The translations under genes and the position numbers were made by a program. A stretch of DNA of 64,000 nucleotides, from contig JADLSH010000367.1 in the NCBI GenBank assembly GCA_016169945.1, forward strand, positions 6,290,501 to 6,354,500, given 5' to 3'. The stretch is from Trachythela sp. YZ-2020. Taxonomy: Eukaryota; Cnidaria; Anthozoa; Malacalcyonacea; Clavulariidae. Positions 11,612 to 23,337 of this stretch are shown here, piece by piece. The notes under the pieces were generated by a model. The model was not told the DNA's origin. It saw nothing but the letters and a program-made list of their open reading frames with translations, and searched no databases. How positions within the stretch are numbered: position 1 is the first letter of the stretch; each line of letters opens with the position of its first letter.

Positions 11612-11861
11612 TGGCTTTACTCTTGTTTTAGTCTTCCCGGTACTGTGCCAATTCTATTGACATTGAAATTGAGCATGGGCTCATGCCATTATCTAGAACA
11701 TATGGTTATTAATATTATATGAGACTGTGAGTTCAATATAGTTTTTCAGTAACAGTCGGACGAAAGCCTCGCATTAATGTAAATTTTTAAGTAACAAATT
11801 CATTTCAACGACCAGCCAGTCTAATCTGCAAAAATATTTACATAGCACTCTTATTTTGTAG

Positions 11862-14800
11862 TTACTTTGGTAAAGTCAGATGTATTTGTGTCACTCCTAT
11901 CTGGCAAAGATACAACCAGTTGTGGAACCCAAGCCTCTCCGTGTCGCACCATATCTTATGCAATACACCTAGTGTCAGCTGGCTCAATAATCTTCCTCGA
12001 TGGCATGGGTACTTCATGGCAGCGTACTTATACATGTCAACCACTGATAAGAGAACATCAAGGAATTTATCTTACCAAAAACATATCGTTCATTAGTACT
12101 GGTTCACGTGCACATATTGCGTGTTCTCGTGGAAACGTCTGGATTGTTGATGGAAGTAAGAGCGAAGAAGGAATCCAAGTTAATTTCAAAGGTCTTGCGT
12201 TTAGAAATTCATCGTTCGACTTTCTTGACGCTTCAGTCAACATTAAAGACTGCACGTTTCGGGAGACAAAACTACCAGCGTTGAATTTCTCAACAGGTAA
12301 ACAAAATTGGTTCAAATTGACCCTAGATAATGTTTTGTTTCAACGAAACGTTGGGCGCATAATAGTAAAAGGTAACAGTACAACAAAAGGCAGTATTTTA
12401 ATCAAGATAAAAGACTCAGTTTTCGAAAAAAATGGTGATATCAGTATAGCTACATCCTGGTCCTCTATTCTTTGGTTGAACTGTTACAACAATGATATAA
12501 ATATGGAGCTGAGGAATGTGAGTTTTGCAAAAAATTCATGTTTGAAAAATGGAATGATTTTTGTAAATAGTAAACTTGGAACAACGAATATTTCCCTCAT
12601 TGAAGTATTACTTGTTGAAAATGGACATCACGACACAAGTTTTGTTCGTGTTCCGAAGAGTTTATTTCTGTTCAAAGTTTTCAACATTGTTTTGCGGATA
12701 GAGTTTTGTCGTGTGTTCAGAAGTCGTTGTCGTTTGCTAAACTCATTGGCCAAACAGTTCAAATAGATGTCTTAAATGCTGAAGTGAAAGATTTCTTCAA
12801 CCCTGGTGGTGAAGGAGGATTGTTTGACATTTACGCAAGCCATAAATGTAATATTTCATTCATTAATTCTTCATTCCGCAATGGCAAAAATCCATGGAGT
12901 TGGCATGGTGGCGTTGTATCTGTTCTGGCTGATAGATTGACGACTATAACAATTCAAAATTCAACAATTCAGAATGTTTCTAATCAATATAAGTGGGGTT
13001 ATGGTGGGGCGCTGTATATTGAACTAAATGATTATATTCCCTAAACATATTAAATACGTCATTTTTGGATAATCTATCACGAAACGGTGGAGCTATCGTT
13101 GTGATTGGAAGGGTTTCTCTCACTGTTATAAACAGCATATTTATGGGGAATAGAGCTCTTACAGATGGAGGATCGTTCCACATCCAACTTCGTCCTAACT
13201 CGACAGTCAAACTTCGAAATGTTTCATTTTCTGGAAACAGTGCTCGTGGTAAGGGAGGAGCAATCTATGTGGTTCCTCCTGACGTCATGATCACCAGTTT
13301 TGTTGCTGCAGATGTTAAATTTATCAGAAATACAGCGGATACAGGGGCCGCTATTAGTATGACCTCATTCATCTCGTCAAATCTAATTTTTACAGAGGTA
13401 CGTTTTGTTGAAAATACTGGAGAAGATTCAGGCAGTGTTGTTGTACTACAGCAAGGACTATCCAATCAGATGACTGTACACTTACTTTTAAGTAATTGCG
13501 TGTTTATTGGAAACTATGGACACCATGAAGCATTTCTTCTTGAAGGACATTATGATATTAGCTGCCGAAATTCTACATTTTACTCAAACTCTGGAGGACT
13601 TTCTCTCAGACTTTTGAAAAACTCGACGATGAAGGTTTCCACCTCGACATTTGTAAATAATTCCCGCCGGAACAATGGTGGAGGAGCCATTGGTATTCAT
13701 GCTATTAATACCAAAGTTATTATAACCGATTCCATTTTTCTTAACAATACTGCCTTTGACAGCACAGGTGGAGCCATTTCTGTCGGGGCCTCAACTGATG
13801 AAATAAACAAATTGTGACGATCACCTGAATCCACGTTCCTGGATTTACCTATCCAGCATGGAGTTTCATAGAGTTCACTTTCAAGGAAACATTGCAAAAA
13901 ATGGAAATGTTTTGTATATTAATAACGGTCTGGTGATTTTGAGAGATTGTTTGATTATTGATAATTTTGGGTTTACATCAGGGAGTCAACTTGTCACTTA
14001 CGGTTCAGCAAGCCTAGAAATATACAACTCCATTTTTCAGGAGTACACCGGCAAAACTTCACTCAATAAAAAGGAATTCGTTTTTACATCTTTCCTGGGA
14101 ATGTACAGCGATGGGCCACTTGTGTTCTGTAATTCAACAATTGATCAAGGTTTGACGTCAAATGAACCTCTCATTGTGGTGTCTAAAACAGGACGCTTGG
14201 ACTTTGACAATTCTTCCATAATAACCTGTCCATTAGGATACTCTCTAATAAAATCAGATTACTCCTACATGAAAAATGAGCCACTAGATGGGTGTACTGT
14301 CTCTGTTACTGTTATTCGTGTATTTTGTCAGCAATGCAATCCTAAGTTTTACTCGCTTCAAGCAGGTCAATCCAAAGGTCTGAATATAGACAATGGTTTT
14401 GTATGCACTCCTTGTCCTTCTGGAGCAGAATGTTACCCTGAAATAAAATCCAAAGATAATTTCTGGGGATACCAATCTGGCTCCCATCCACCAACACTAA
14501 CATTTACGCGTTGTCCAGAAGATTATTGTAAATCACCTGGACCTGATAGTGATACATATAATGCATGCCAAGGAAAACGCACTGGGGTGATGTGTGGAAC
14601 ATGTTCATATGGTTATACAGAAACATTTCTATCAACTCACTGCAAGCTAGTCAAGGATTGTAAAAACAACTGGTTTTGGATTGTATTTCTCGCTCTCGTT
14701 TGTCTTACTGCGTTTCTTTTAATTGTCAAGCCACCCGTGATAACATTTTTGGTAAAACAAGTGCTTTGGTTCAAGAAGTTGTCTCGGCGTAGTTCTGCAA

Positions 14801-16033
14801 ATCTCCAGAGTGGAAACACGACTCAACCTTTGTCTTGTGAAGAACAAGAAAGACATGAAAACAGACAATATTCTCATTTTTTTGAAATAATCTTTTATTT
14901 CTATCAGATCTCACAACTATTTCTGCCCCCCTTATCCTCAGAAGAGTATTCTGAAACCAAATTGCTTTCATTTTTTGTCGGTTTCTTTAATTTCCAATTT
15001 TATACTATTTCTGACAACGCATGTCCTTTTGCTGGATTGATGCCACATACCAAGAAGCTTTTTAAAATCGTCCCCATCCTTGCTACAATGACGGTTATTT
15101 ACATCATGTATGGTTTTCATTATCTCTTCTCGAGTACGTCGCACTAATTCTCCTTCCCTTGCTCCTTATCTCGCGGCTAGTGTAAGAACTTTATTTCTTA
15201 GTTACACAGTCTTAGCAACCGTGAGTATTCAACTCATTCGATGTGTTTCTATTAAAGGCGAAACTCTGTGGTTTTACAATGGAAATATTGTATGTTATCA
15301 ATGGTGGCAATATGCAGCATTTCTGTTTAATGCTATCTTCGTTATCCCTTTTATATTTGTCCTGGCTTGGGCATCTTTAAAACTTCATAACGAAACAATA
15401 ACGCTAAGGCAACTTCTTATAGGCTTTATTCTGCCACTTCCTACTTTACTTTTTTGGCTTTCCTCAATGATTTTTTCATCTGGAAGAATTAATGTGGATC
15501 CGAACGAGTGCCTGAAAGTACTAAAGAAAATGCTCTTAACGGCATTCCGACAACCAAGAGCAATGTATTGGAAAAGTATCATGATTTCTCGCCGTTTTGT
15601 TCTGGTTCTTCTTTTTTGTGTTATCACTGACACATCTTACAAATTATTTTGGATGACACTCACGTGTCTTCTAGCTCTTTTCCATCACATCAAAATCAAA
15701 CCGTTTAAGCACAATTGGGCAAATAATCTTGAATCCATCTCGCTATTGTTTTTGGTTATTTTGGGTTTCATTAACCAGTATAAATCAGTGTTAGTTGAAG
15801 CAGAGGTGCCTCATGCACAAACTGATTCTTTCAAAGTGATACAATGGCTTGAGAATGTTATCCTTGGACTTTTCCCTGCCTCTATTTTCCTTCTCTTCTC
15901 CTTTGCAATAATTTCTTTACTTGTTCGCTTTCTCTTCTTCTGCTGTGGATCATTATTTAGACGTCTGTTCAGAACTGACTCTCGTGATCGAGCTCAGTTA
16001 CTTGATGTCTGTGAAAACGTTTACTACGAATGA
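11862..16033 (+). CDS. PMP-like beta-helix, Cys-rich, multi-membrane protein (main exon, frameshifted)
   Basis: This is one protein in five open segments: 11862-12700, to 13030, 13040-13800, 13810-15130, and 15110-16033. The N-terminus (DVFVSLLSGKDTTSCGTQ, SPCRTISYAI) and the region to about 13800 form a right-handed beta-helix with many F-x-x-N and GG-A-I units (NGGAIVV, GNSARGKGGAIYV, NNGGGAIGI, STGGAISV), as in Chlamydia polymorphic membrane proteins. Many N-glycosylation sequons are present. A Cys-rich stalk (14230-14665: VCTPCPSGAEC, RTGVMCGTCSYGYTE) leads to about ten hydrophobic segments (14671-15945), then a short tail ending CENVYYE. It is probably a cell-surface protein; ligand and function are unknown. 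Frameshifts lie near 12660-12710, 13030, 13800-13815 and 15125, with no other internal stops, so it is either a young pseudogene or has assembly errors. The acceptor is at 11861; see exon 7105-7153. Confidence 0.85.
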
Positions 16034-16402
16034 AGATTGACAAGTATTGAGTGCGGACAAGTATTTTGGATCAACTTTTCTCTGACTCTATTCATGCATA
16101 TATCCAGGCGCCAACAATAGCGAACTTGTAAACAAGCAATAATTATAGCTGCAAAAGCACACACTGTCAGAAAGAACAGGAATAGGAAAGATCTGAGTAA
16201 ACTTATATAAACAATTTTTAAAGAACGTATAGTATGTATAGAATTACGCTTGTACGTAGTCGTAGTGGAAATTTGGATGACGGAATTTCACGATTAAATG
16301 CACTCATGATGATGTAAAATAGTAATAATTTCACTGACACTTTAAATCTATTTTATGTCTATGATTGTTAATTGTATAATTTAGGCGAATTAGTATTTGA
16401 AT
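16034..16402 (+). other. 3' flank of the PMP-like gene
   Basis: This is AT-rich sequence after the stop at 16031-16033. I found no canonical AATAAA poly(A) signal before the next transposon at 16403 and no further coding sequence. The transcript end is therefore unknown. Confidence 0.4.
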
Positions 16403-16511
16403 TAGCCTCCTCCGCAGGCATCTCTTGGATCCCCGGGGTAGGTTGCGTTTTTTTCTTCCAGCAAATAATTTCTGCCCGCCAATTTTAAGGCGATGCCTGC
16501 GGAGGAGGCTA
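16403..16511. mobile_element. Short MITE with 9-bp target duplication (Mutator-like)
   Basis: The ends are perfect inverted repeats TAGCCTCCTCCGCAGGCAT / ATGCCTGCGGAGGAGGCTA. Both sides carry the identical 9-mer TATTTGAAT (16394-16402 and 16512-16520). A 9-bp duplication is characteristic of Mutator-like elements; hAT gives 8. The 109-bp element has no coding capacity. The plus-strand frame 16493-16801 that starts inside it is a chance ORF. Confidence 0.9.
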
Positions 16512-16929
16512 TATTTGAATCACTTTCGCTTAACTATTTCGAAAATTCTGGCTTCAACTTCCACTCAGAGCGATATTGCTGTCCGATAGTACTGTCAGAT
16601 TCAGTCATTGTTGTAACAAATACTTTTAGCATAAAGAATGCGATCACTGAATATGAACATGTCAAAAAAACTGAATATACAAATTTCCCGCAAGGCGATA
16701 TACGTAACTATGACGTAACCATAATTAACCCGAAATACTCACAAATGACCTATTTTAGGTGCATGGGGTATCAATTAAATTACGAGGTATCAGTGAAATG
16801 ACAGCAAACTAAAGCAAACTAGATTTTACCGAAGAAGTTACTAAATTTCTCTATTTTTGAGAAATTTTACCAAAACTTTGTCAAAATTTACCAAATTTTA
16901 CTAAAAGTAAATTAATTTACCAAATCTGG

Positions 16930-17087
16930 TCACTCTGTACGAGGCTGTCAGTGGTGGCATCTGGCAGAGGCTTCGCATAATTACTACTTCGGCCCCAGGC
17001 CCCACTCTAAATTTCGACTTTGGCTTAGTTTGGCTACTTTTTATCTTGCGTTTGGCTCTTTTTGGCCCAGGCCACCTGGCAACCCTG
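16930..17087. mobile_element. One end of a CAGGGTTGCC-type hAT element
   Basis: The right end reads GGCCACCTGGCAACCCTG (ending 17087) and is preceded by 'TTGGCT' repeats like those of the elements at 47307-48018 and 58900-59023. No matching left end or target duplication was found, so only the end is supported. Confidence 0.5.
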
Positions 17088-17162
17088 ATATAAACATTGC
17101 GGACATTCGTACTGTTGTTGTAATAGTGTAATAATAAAACTAAAATCTTCTTATTTCTTATA

Positions 17163-17323
17163 CAGGGTGTATAAAAAGAACTGAGACCTTTTAATTAACT
17201 TCTCCGTGCATAAAATTCGATTCAATTGTGTTTACGCACCATGAGTTCAGTATAGTACTCAGGCATTCAAATTATAACAATAAGGTGAATTTCTAAAGGT
17301 CTCAGTTTTTTTTTAACACTCTG
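17163..17323. mobile_element. Tc1/mariner-type MITE (161 bp)
   Basis: Inverted ends CAGGGTGTATAAAAAGAACT and its diverged inverse (...AGTTTTTTTTTAACACTCTG), with the inner pair TGAGACCTTT / AAAGGTCTCA, are flanked by TA on both sides (17161-17162, 17324-17325). The CAGGGTG-type terminus and TA duplication are the mariner signature. It has no ORF. Confidence 0.82.
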
Positions 17324-17325
17324 TA

Positions 17326-18430
17326 CTAATATTAGAAGATTTTTTACAATATAAGATTTTTCATCTTGAACTAAGGTACTGCAGTGCAGGTTGGGATACG
17401 CTGGCTCCTGTTCACAACCACACGTTTATCTGCTTAATACAGGCCTAATCTGGCAATCTTATTTTCAAAAATTCATGTCAAAGGGTCAAAGTTTAAAATT
17501 TACAACTTTAAATTGCAATAATTAACGAAAATAATATAAGATATAAGAAGATTTTTGCCAAAAAAATAAATCTTCTTATATAATATAAAACTTTTCTATA
17601 ACTTCCATTATATTCTTCATATTATGCAAAGTAGTCTTTATAATTTCTCTGTCCCTTTTGCTTGCAGTGGCAGTGAGTGGAACTGCAGGTGGGCATTTTG
17701 CACAGCGCATGCGCTAGTTGATGAGCAAAACTTGGCGCAATCCCTGGGCGAGTTAAATAATTCAATATGGCGACGAATGGAAGGAGTGTTTCGTGGATTT
17801 CTCTGCTTTTCAAGTTGAAAAAACAGCATTGTAATCAAAGGAAATTTTGCAAAAATTAATGGAAAACATTTAGCAATGCTTCCCAAAGGTTTTAAAATTT
17901 TAAATAAGTCATTTTGCTACGTTATTTCTCTTTTTATGCTTTGAAAACAGGCAAGCTCACTCTTTGAAAAATCTCATCAACATTCCCAAGTTATTTCCCC
18001 ATCATTTGTTTAAACTAAACAGAAACAGATTAAATATTTAGCTATATAAGGTATAATTATATTGCGGGTTTTCGCAGAGGAGCGGGGAAGTTGTCGTCGA
18101 GAAAGGAAATGCGAATTCTAAACTTTAGCAACTAATTAATGGATTTTATGTTAGCTTATATGCTAAAGTTTCACGCATGAACTTCAATTTTTTATTATAC
18201 GGCACTGGGAATTTATAATTCATAGGTAAACAGTGACTTGTGTATGTTTTCCTATTAGTTTTGTAGCTACAACGCGCGCTCAGAAGGGCGGCTGGAACGA
18301 GCATATTTATGAGTAGTGGTTATGATTTCTGGCGATAATAAGTCTTTACTTGGTCAGACGGACCACTCTTGGACTTTGTAGTAAACGTCGAAACTTACTG
18401 CTTATATTTAGTTCCAAAATAATAAGACTT
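17326..18430. other. No gene recognised
   Basis: This is AT-rich sequence with a TATAAGAAGATTT hairpin at 17544-17582. A short GC-richer island at 17660-17790 contains GCGCATGCGC (an NRF1-like palindrome, 17704-17713) and ATATGGCG. The reading frames here on both strands are short and show no family features. Confidence 0.45.
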
Positions 18431-18580
18431 TAAAGGACATTGGCAACGAAAATTTTTATTGCCTATATCTTTCAGGCTTACCTACGGAATACTTAATTTC
18501 GTATTTTCGCTTGTCTACTGCATTTAGTTCTTGAGACAATTATGAAAATGTTCGGCAGTTGTGCGCCATTTTGAAAAAAT

Positions 18581-21315
18581 CCTGGGGTCGGTTGTATCAA
18601 AGGTGGATAAGTTATCCGGTGGATAAGTCCTATCCGATGGATAAATCTTCTATCCGATGGATAACTATCCGTTGGATAAAAATGCGTTGTACGAAGCACG
18701 GATAGCAGGGTGGATAGCTATCCGTCGGATAAGCTTAAATTTAACCGGAAAAAACCGGAATTTCCTGAAATTTCTTACCTCAACGTCAGCTGTTGCTGAG
18801 CTTTTGTAAACTTTATAATTTAACTTGTATAAAATCCATCCATATCTTGAATTAACTTGCGATAAATGTCCCGTTGTTGGTTGTGTTGTTCTTTTTCAGT
18901 CGGTCGTCACTAGTATTAATATAGTCAGACTTGTATGATTTTGTTGTACATTTTCTTAGTACGTGAAGTACGTGTGGTGTTTTTATTCACTAGCTAGCAT
19001 TTCACGATCTTTGTTTATGCGAAGACAACAGCAGAGGCAGAAATTGTTTAGTATATAGTCTAGGACCTGTATATGAGTTTGTATGCATTTCATTTAGGAC
19101 AGATTATCTCAACTGTTTTAGGGTAAAATGACCATGGCGGTCAACATGGCATATGTGCCAAAACCCGAATCCGGTGCGAAAGTCCTGAAAATGACCACGC
19201 CCAGAAACGGCACTGCCGACATAGCTCCATCTCCTGAACCATCAAAGCTACAGACTTTCTGAAGTGCTTATAGTGTTTAGAATAGTTGCTTTTAGGGGTG
19301 ATCACTGGAGGGTGAAATTTGTCTAGGTATCATATTTTACAAGAAAATGACTATGCACCATCCCAGGTCAACTGCTAATTATGCATCAAATTACTCATTA
19401 ACCTAAAATTTTATTTCCTAAAATTTTTTGTCATAGGATCAAATATAATAATAATAAATTTCATGAGGGTTGATATTGTTAAGTTGAGATACAACACAGT
19501 TTATTTCACTTACCCCACGCCAAAACACGATTTCAGCCATATTTTGCCGTTTTATTCGCTTTTTATCACCGAGGCTCACACATATTACCCACAAATTATA
19601 CTTGAACATAATGATAGTTGACTAAAGAATAATTCAACCAAGTTTCGTCAGGTTTTGAAGCAGTGCAGTGTATTTTATCTTCGAAATCATAGAAGCGATG
19701 TTTTGTTCGTTAACACGGCAACTCTGACAGTGGTCACAAATTGGTCACAAAAGTATTCGTGAAAAAATTCCACCCCCCTATCATCAAGCCCACGCGGTGT
19801 TTTCGTGAAGATTGCGCGTGACTTTCAAATTACTTTGGGCATTATATTTTTTATTCATGTTTATGAAACACATAGGGCCATTTATTGCCACGGATTGGCA
19901 GTTAGGTTATCAATTTTTCGATTGGAACTTTTCTACAATCAAGTATTTCTGGATACTGTTATCTAACTACATTTGACGACGAAAAAGTGTGATAAATCGG
20001 GCAGAGAAGCGGCGAGACATTGCACTGGCGCGATAATTGGGCAAAACATCGCTTCTATGATTACGAAGATAAAATACACTGCACTGCTTCAAAACCTGAC
20101 GAAACTTGGTTGAATTATTCTTTAGTCAACTATCATTATGTTCAAGTATAATTTGTGGATAATGTGTGTGAGCCTCGGTGATAAAAAGCGAATAAAACGG
20201 CAAAATATGGCTGAAATCGTGTTTTGGCGTGGGGTAAGTGAAATAAACTGTATTGTATCTCAACTTAACAATATCAACCCTCGTGAAATCTATTATTATT
20301 ATATTGGAATAAGTATAGTTTTTGATCCTATGACAAAAACTTTTAGGAAATAAGAAAACATAGACTTTGCCAGGTGAATGAGTAATTTGATGCATAATTA
20401 GCAGTTGACCTGGGATGGTGCATAGTCATTTTCTTGTAAAATATGATACCTAGACAAATTTCACCCTCCAGTGACCACCCCTAAAAGCAACCATTCTAAA
20501 CACTATAAGCACTTCAGAAAGTCTGTAGCTTTGATGGTTCAGGAAATGGAGTTATGTCGGCAGTGCCGTTTCTGGGCGTGGTCATTTTCAGGACTTTCGC
20601 ACCGGATTCGGGTTTTGGCACATATGCCAATGTTGACCGCCATGGTCAATTTACCCTAAAACAGTTGAGATAATCTGTCCTAAATGAAATGCATACAAAC
20701 TCATATGCAGGTCCTAGACTAATATGAGTTGAGTACTTGAGTATACTTTTTCCTGTAGAATACATTAAATATTTTGTTCCTTGACCTTGCACACATTTCA
20801 TAACAATTTTAAGAACATTTTCTCTCAAGTTTTGATTGGCTAATCAAAGCGAACGAACAAAAATTACAAAATTCGCCGTCTTGTTGTCTATTGCCTAATT
20901 TTGTTTGGTTTTCCAAGTTGTATCTTCGGTACGTTCATCGTGTTTTTAAACTGACTAAAAGTGAGAAATTCACTGCTTATTTTCAAACTATATAAAAGAG
21001 AAGGATCTGAAGAAGACTGCCGGTCGGCACTGCCACGGAATATTCAGTCAATAAAATATACAAAACTACAAAAGTGAGTACTTATGATGTTTATTGCATT
21101 TAATTATAAAGGATGTTGACTTATAAACGGAATTATTGCATTTCTGTCTCAATCCGACCCTCTTTCATCCGAAATATTTACTATTTTGTCTTGGAACTTC
21201 GAGTTTATCCACCGGATAGAGGATTTAAACTACCTCCGGACCTCGGATAAATTTATCCTACGGATAGTGCTTTTTTGTCCGCTGGATAACGCTATCCAAG
21301 CTTGGTACAACGCAA
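18581..21315. mobile_element. TATCCG-repeat transposon, copy 1 (right end truncated)
   Basis: The left end is CCTGGGGTCGGTTGTATCAA, followed by many GGATAA/TATCCG words. The inverse array at 21205-21300 stops at CAACGC, so the terminal part seen in copy 2 is missing. The body matches 53400-54765 except for a 1.67 kb foldback (19054-20727) found only here. About 120 bases of left flank (18459-18580) also match copy 2, so the duplicated unit is larger than the inverted-repeat element. No transposase frame was seen. Confidence 0.8.
19054..20727. mobile_element. Foldback element (about 1.67 kb) nested in the TATCCG element
   Basis: Two arms of about 650 bases (19054-19703 and 20049-20727) are near-identical inverted repeats beginning TAGTCTAGGACCTG. 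A unique loop of about 350 bases separates them. Copy 2 of the host element lacks this block: GCAGAAACTGTTGAGTTATT at 53855-53874 is the unoccupied site. Target duplications are too diverged to state. The open frames at 20126-20395 (minus) and 20138-20353 (plus) fall in an arm and look like chance. Confidence 0.88.
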
Positions 21316-21386
21316 ATAATTTATGCATGAATACATTTTGTGACGTCATTTGTAGGGTTCGGCAAATATAACAATATAAGATATAT

Positions 21387-22975
21387 CACAGGAGGCCCAG
21401 GCTCTATTTGCCCGCGCCCGCCTGTGACTTCCTTATAACGAGGGAAGGAAGGAAACATTGAGACCAAAATAGCCCAGACTTCGCAAATGTTACACGAAAC
21501 TATCCTCGATTTTTCGCCTTTAAGGTGGCTCCCTACAGTTATAGTACAGTTTGAAACACGATCTATATAGATCAGACGTCTCCTCGCGTCCCACGCGTGG
21601 AATCTTCGTGACCCAGTCACCCGGCAGAAATTTTGAAACAAGCCGCGGGAAGTTATTTTCGGAGACTTTATAGCGAAGAAACCACAAGTTTTTCATTATA
21701 ATCGTAAATCTTTGAAATTTAAACAGTACGTATGTTTTTAACCAGTTTCTAAGCTTTCTTTTAGTGTGTTTTTACCTATATATGTTCAGTATTATCCTTT
21801 ATAATGTTCAAAATCTTCGACTTAAAAAAATTTGCATTGACTTAAAAAATCTGAAATTATATTTTAATTATATTCTCTTCAAGGCAGTCTAGGACTGTCA
21901 AAGTAATATAATAGTCTTCAAAGCAATTGAAAGTTTGAAACTTATGTTATTCCTGTAGTGTTTGACATATTAAAAACTACAATACAGACAGTTTAATAAT
22001 ACGAGTTGTCTTATGAAAAATACATGTTGTTTGAATGTTTGAAAAGTTGTCACACCGATATCGATTTTAACAACCAAAACAAATTGAAGAGACGTTGGAT
22101 TAATAGTATTTCTATTTCCATGGTAATTAATCATGCATTTTCATCTCAAACAAGTAAAGAATATTTGGCACAAGCCAAGAAATCGGAATAAAAACACAAC
22201 AAAGAACCAAGCACAAAACTATACACACGTTTGATTTTGTTTCAATTCGTGTTGTTCACGCATTATAATTCAGACGCATGCGCAAAATGCGTTCATGTCG
22301 AGTCGATTTTTTTTGACGTCAGCAACTTCAACTAGAATTTCGAGCTGTTTTTCTCGTGTTTCCTTCGGTGAAAATTTTTTAAAACTTTGCACAATTGTTA
22401 AACAAGGCAAGAAGAAAAATATATCCAAATTTCAAAACATTCTACAGATAAGTTTCTCTGTAATCGAAATTCCAAAATATCTCGAAAACTTATTTGTAAA
22501 CTACCCTTCAAATTTTGATATGTTATTCCTTTGTGGACCATAAATCTTCCAAAAAAAGTTCAGAAAAATTGACCGAAGGAAAAAAAAGATATTTTCGATT
22601 CAATCTGAAATTAGACAATATAAGCGCAAAAGATAAGACACTATGGTTGCCATAGCAACACCAACACTATTCCTGTTTGTCCATAAATGGACAGCCCAAG
22701 ACCTCTTTACATTCGTGGAAATGTTCATTTCGCCCTGTCATAAGTGTATCTAATAAAAATTTGGTTGAAAGCGAAAGTTACTGAAAAGTACACATAGTTT
22801 TACAGAACTGTAGGGAGCCACCTTAAATGCATTTCTTTCGAGATTAATCGATATCCCCTGATAGTTTCGTGTTATATGCCAAGTCTGGGCTATTTTGGTC
22901 TCAATGTTTCCTTCCTTCCCTCGTTATAAGGAAGTCACAGGCGGGTGCGGGCAAATAGAGCCTGGGCCTCCTGTG
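21387..22975. mobile_element. Outer transposon of a nested pair (7-bp flanks)
   Basis: Inverted ends begin CACAGGAGGCCCAGGCTCTA and run for about 90 bases, including ACTTCCTTATAACGAGGGAA. GATATAT flanks both sides (21380-21386 and 22976-22982). Its interior is almost wholly occupied by the TTAA element at 21524-22822, so the original was only about 290 bases. Confidence 0.8.
21524..22822. mobile_element. TTAA-flanked transposon (piggyBac/Kolobok-type), non-autonomous
   Basis: The ends GGTGGCTCCCTACAGTT and AACTGTAGGGAGCCACC are perfect inverted repeats flanked by TTAA (21520-21523 and 22823-22826). TTAA targets are used by piggyBac and Kolobok elements. The 1.3 kb interior is AT-rich, with an NRF1-like GCATGCGC word near 22276 and no transposase frame. 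Confidence 0.85.
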
Positions 22976-23337
22976 GATATATCGCATTTAACGCGTTCTA
23001 AGAACATTTTGTCAAAAAAATTACAGATATACGATGACTTATATTAAATAATTGTGTAACAATTTAGTACCACTTGTCTGCGGATATTTTTACGACAGTA
23101 TTTGAAATATACGCGAATAGATTTGATTCCATTCGAGTATTATATTCTGCCGCATGTTTCAACACACATATCATATACTTTTGTTCAATTATCAACAGCC
23201 AATTATCAACAACAACATTATCAGCGGGTAATGTATAATCAAATCCCCCCTTTTTATAATCCTAGAGTATTAAGTCAAGTTTAACATTATTATATACATA
23301 TATATCATGAAGTCTTTATAAATTTAATCTCAATTAA

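Larger units (their letters stand above)
7154..11861 (+). other. Inferred intron of the PMP-like gene, filled with transposons
   Basis: The donor GTAAGG (7154) and acceptor TTATTTTGTAG (ending 11861) frame 4.7 kb that contains a minus-strand LINE relic (7774-8215), a plus-strand LINE fragment with a foldback MITE (8621-9007), a set of spaced TGTACCACAGAATACCA repeats (9052-10000), a dispersed repeat (10322-10550) and a LINE fragment split by a MITE (10595-11611). No other host coding sequence was seen in it. Confidence 0.55.

Noticed and set aside
12706..13044. Separate small gene inside the PMP exon
   Set aside because: It is the continuation of the same beta-helix protein after a frameshift.
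16493..16801. 102-codon ORF with MPAEEAIFESL start
   Set aside because: It begins inside the 9-bp-duplication MITE and reads into non-coding flank; no family features.
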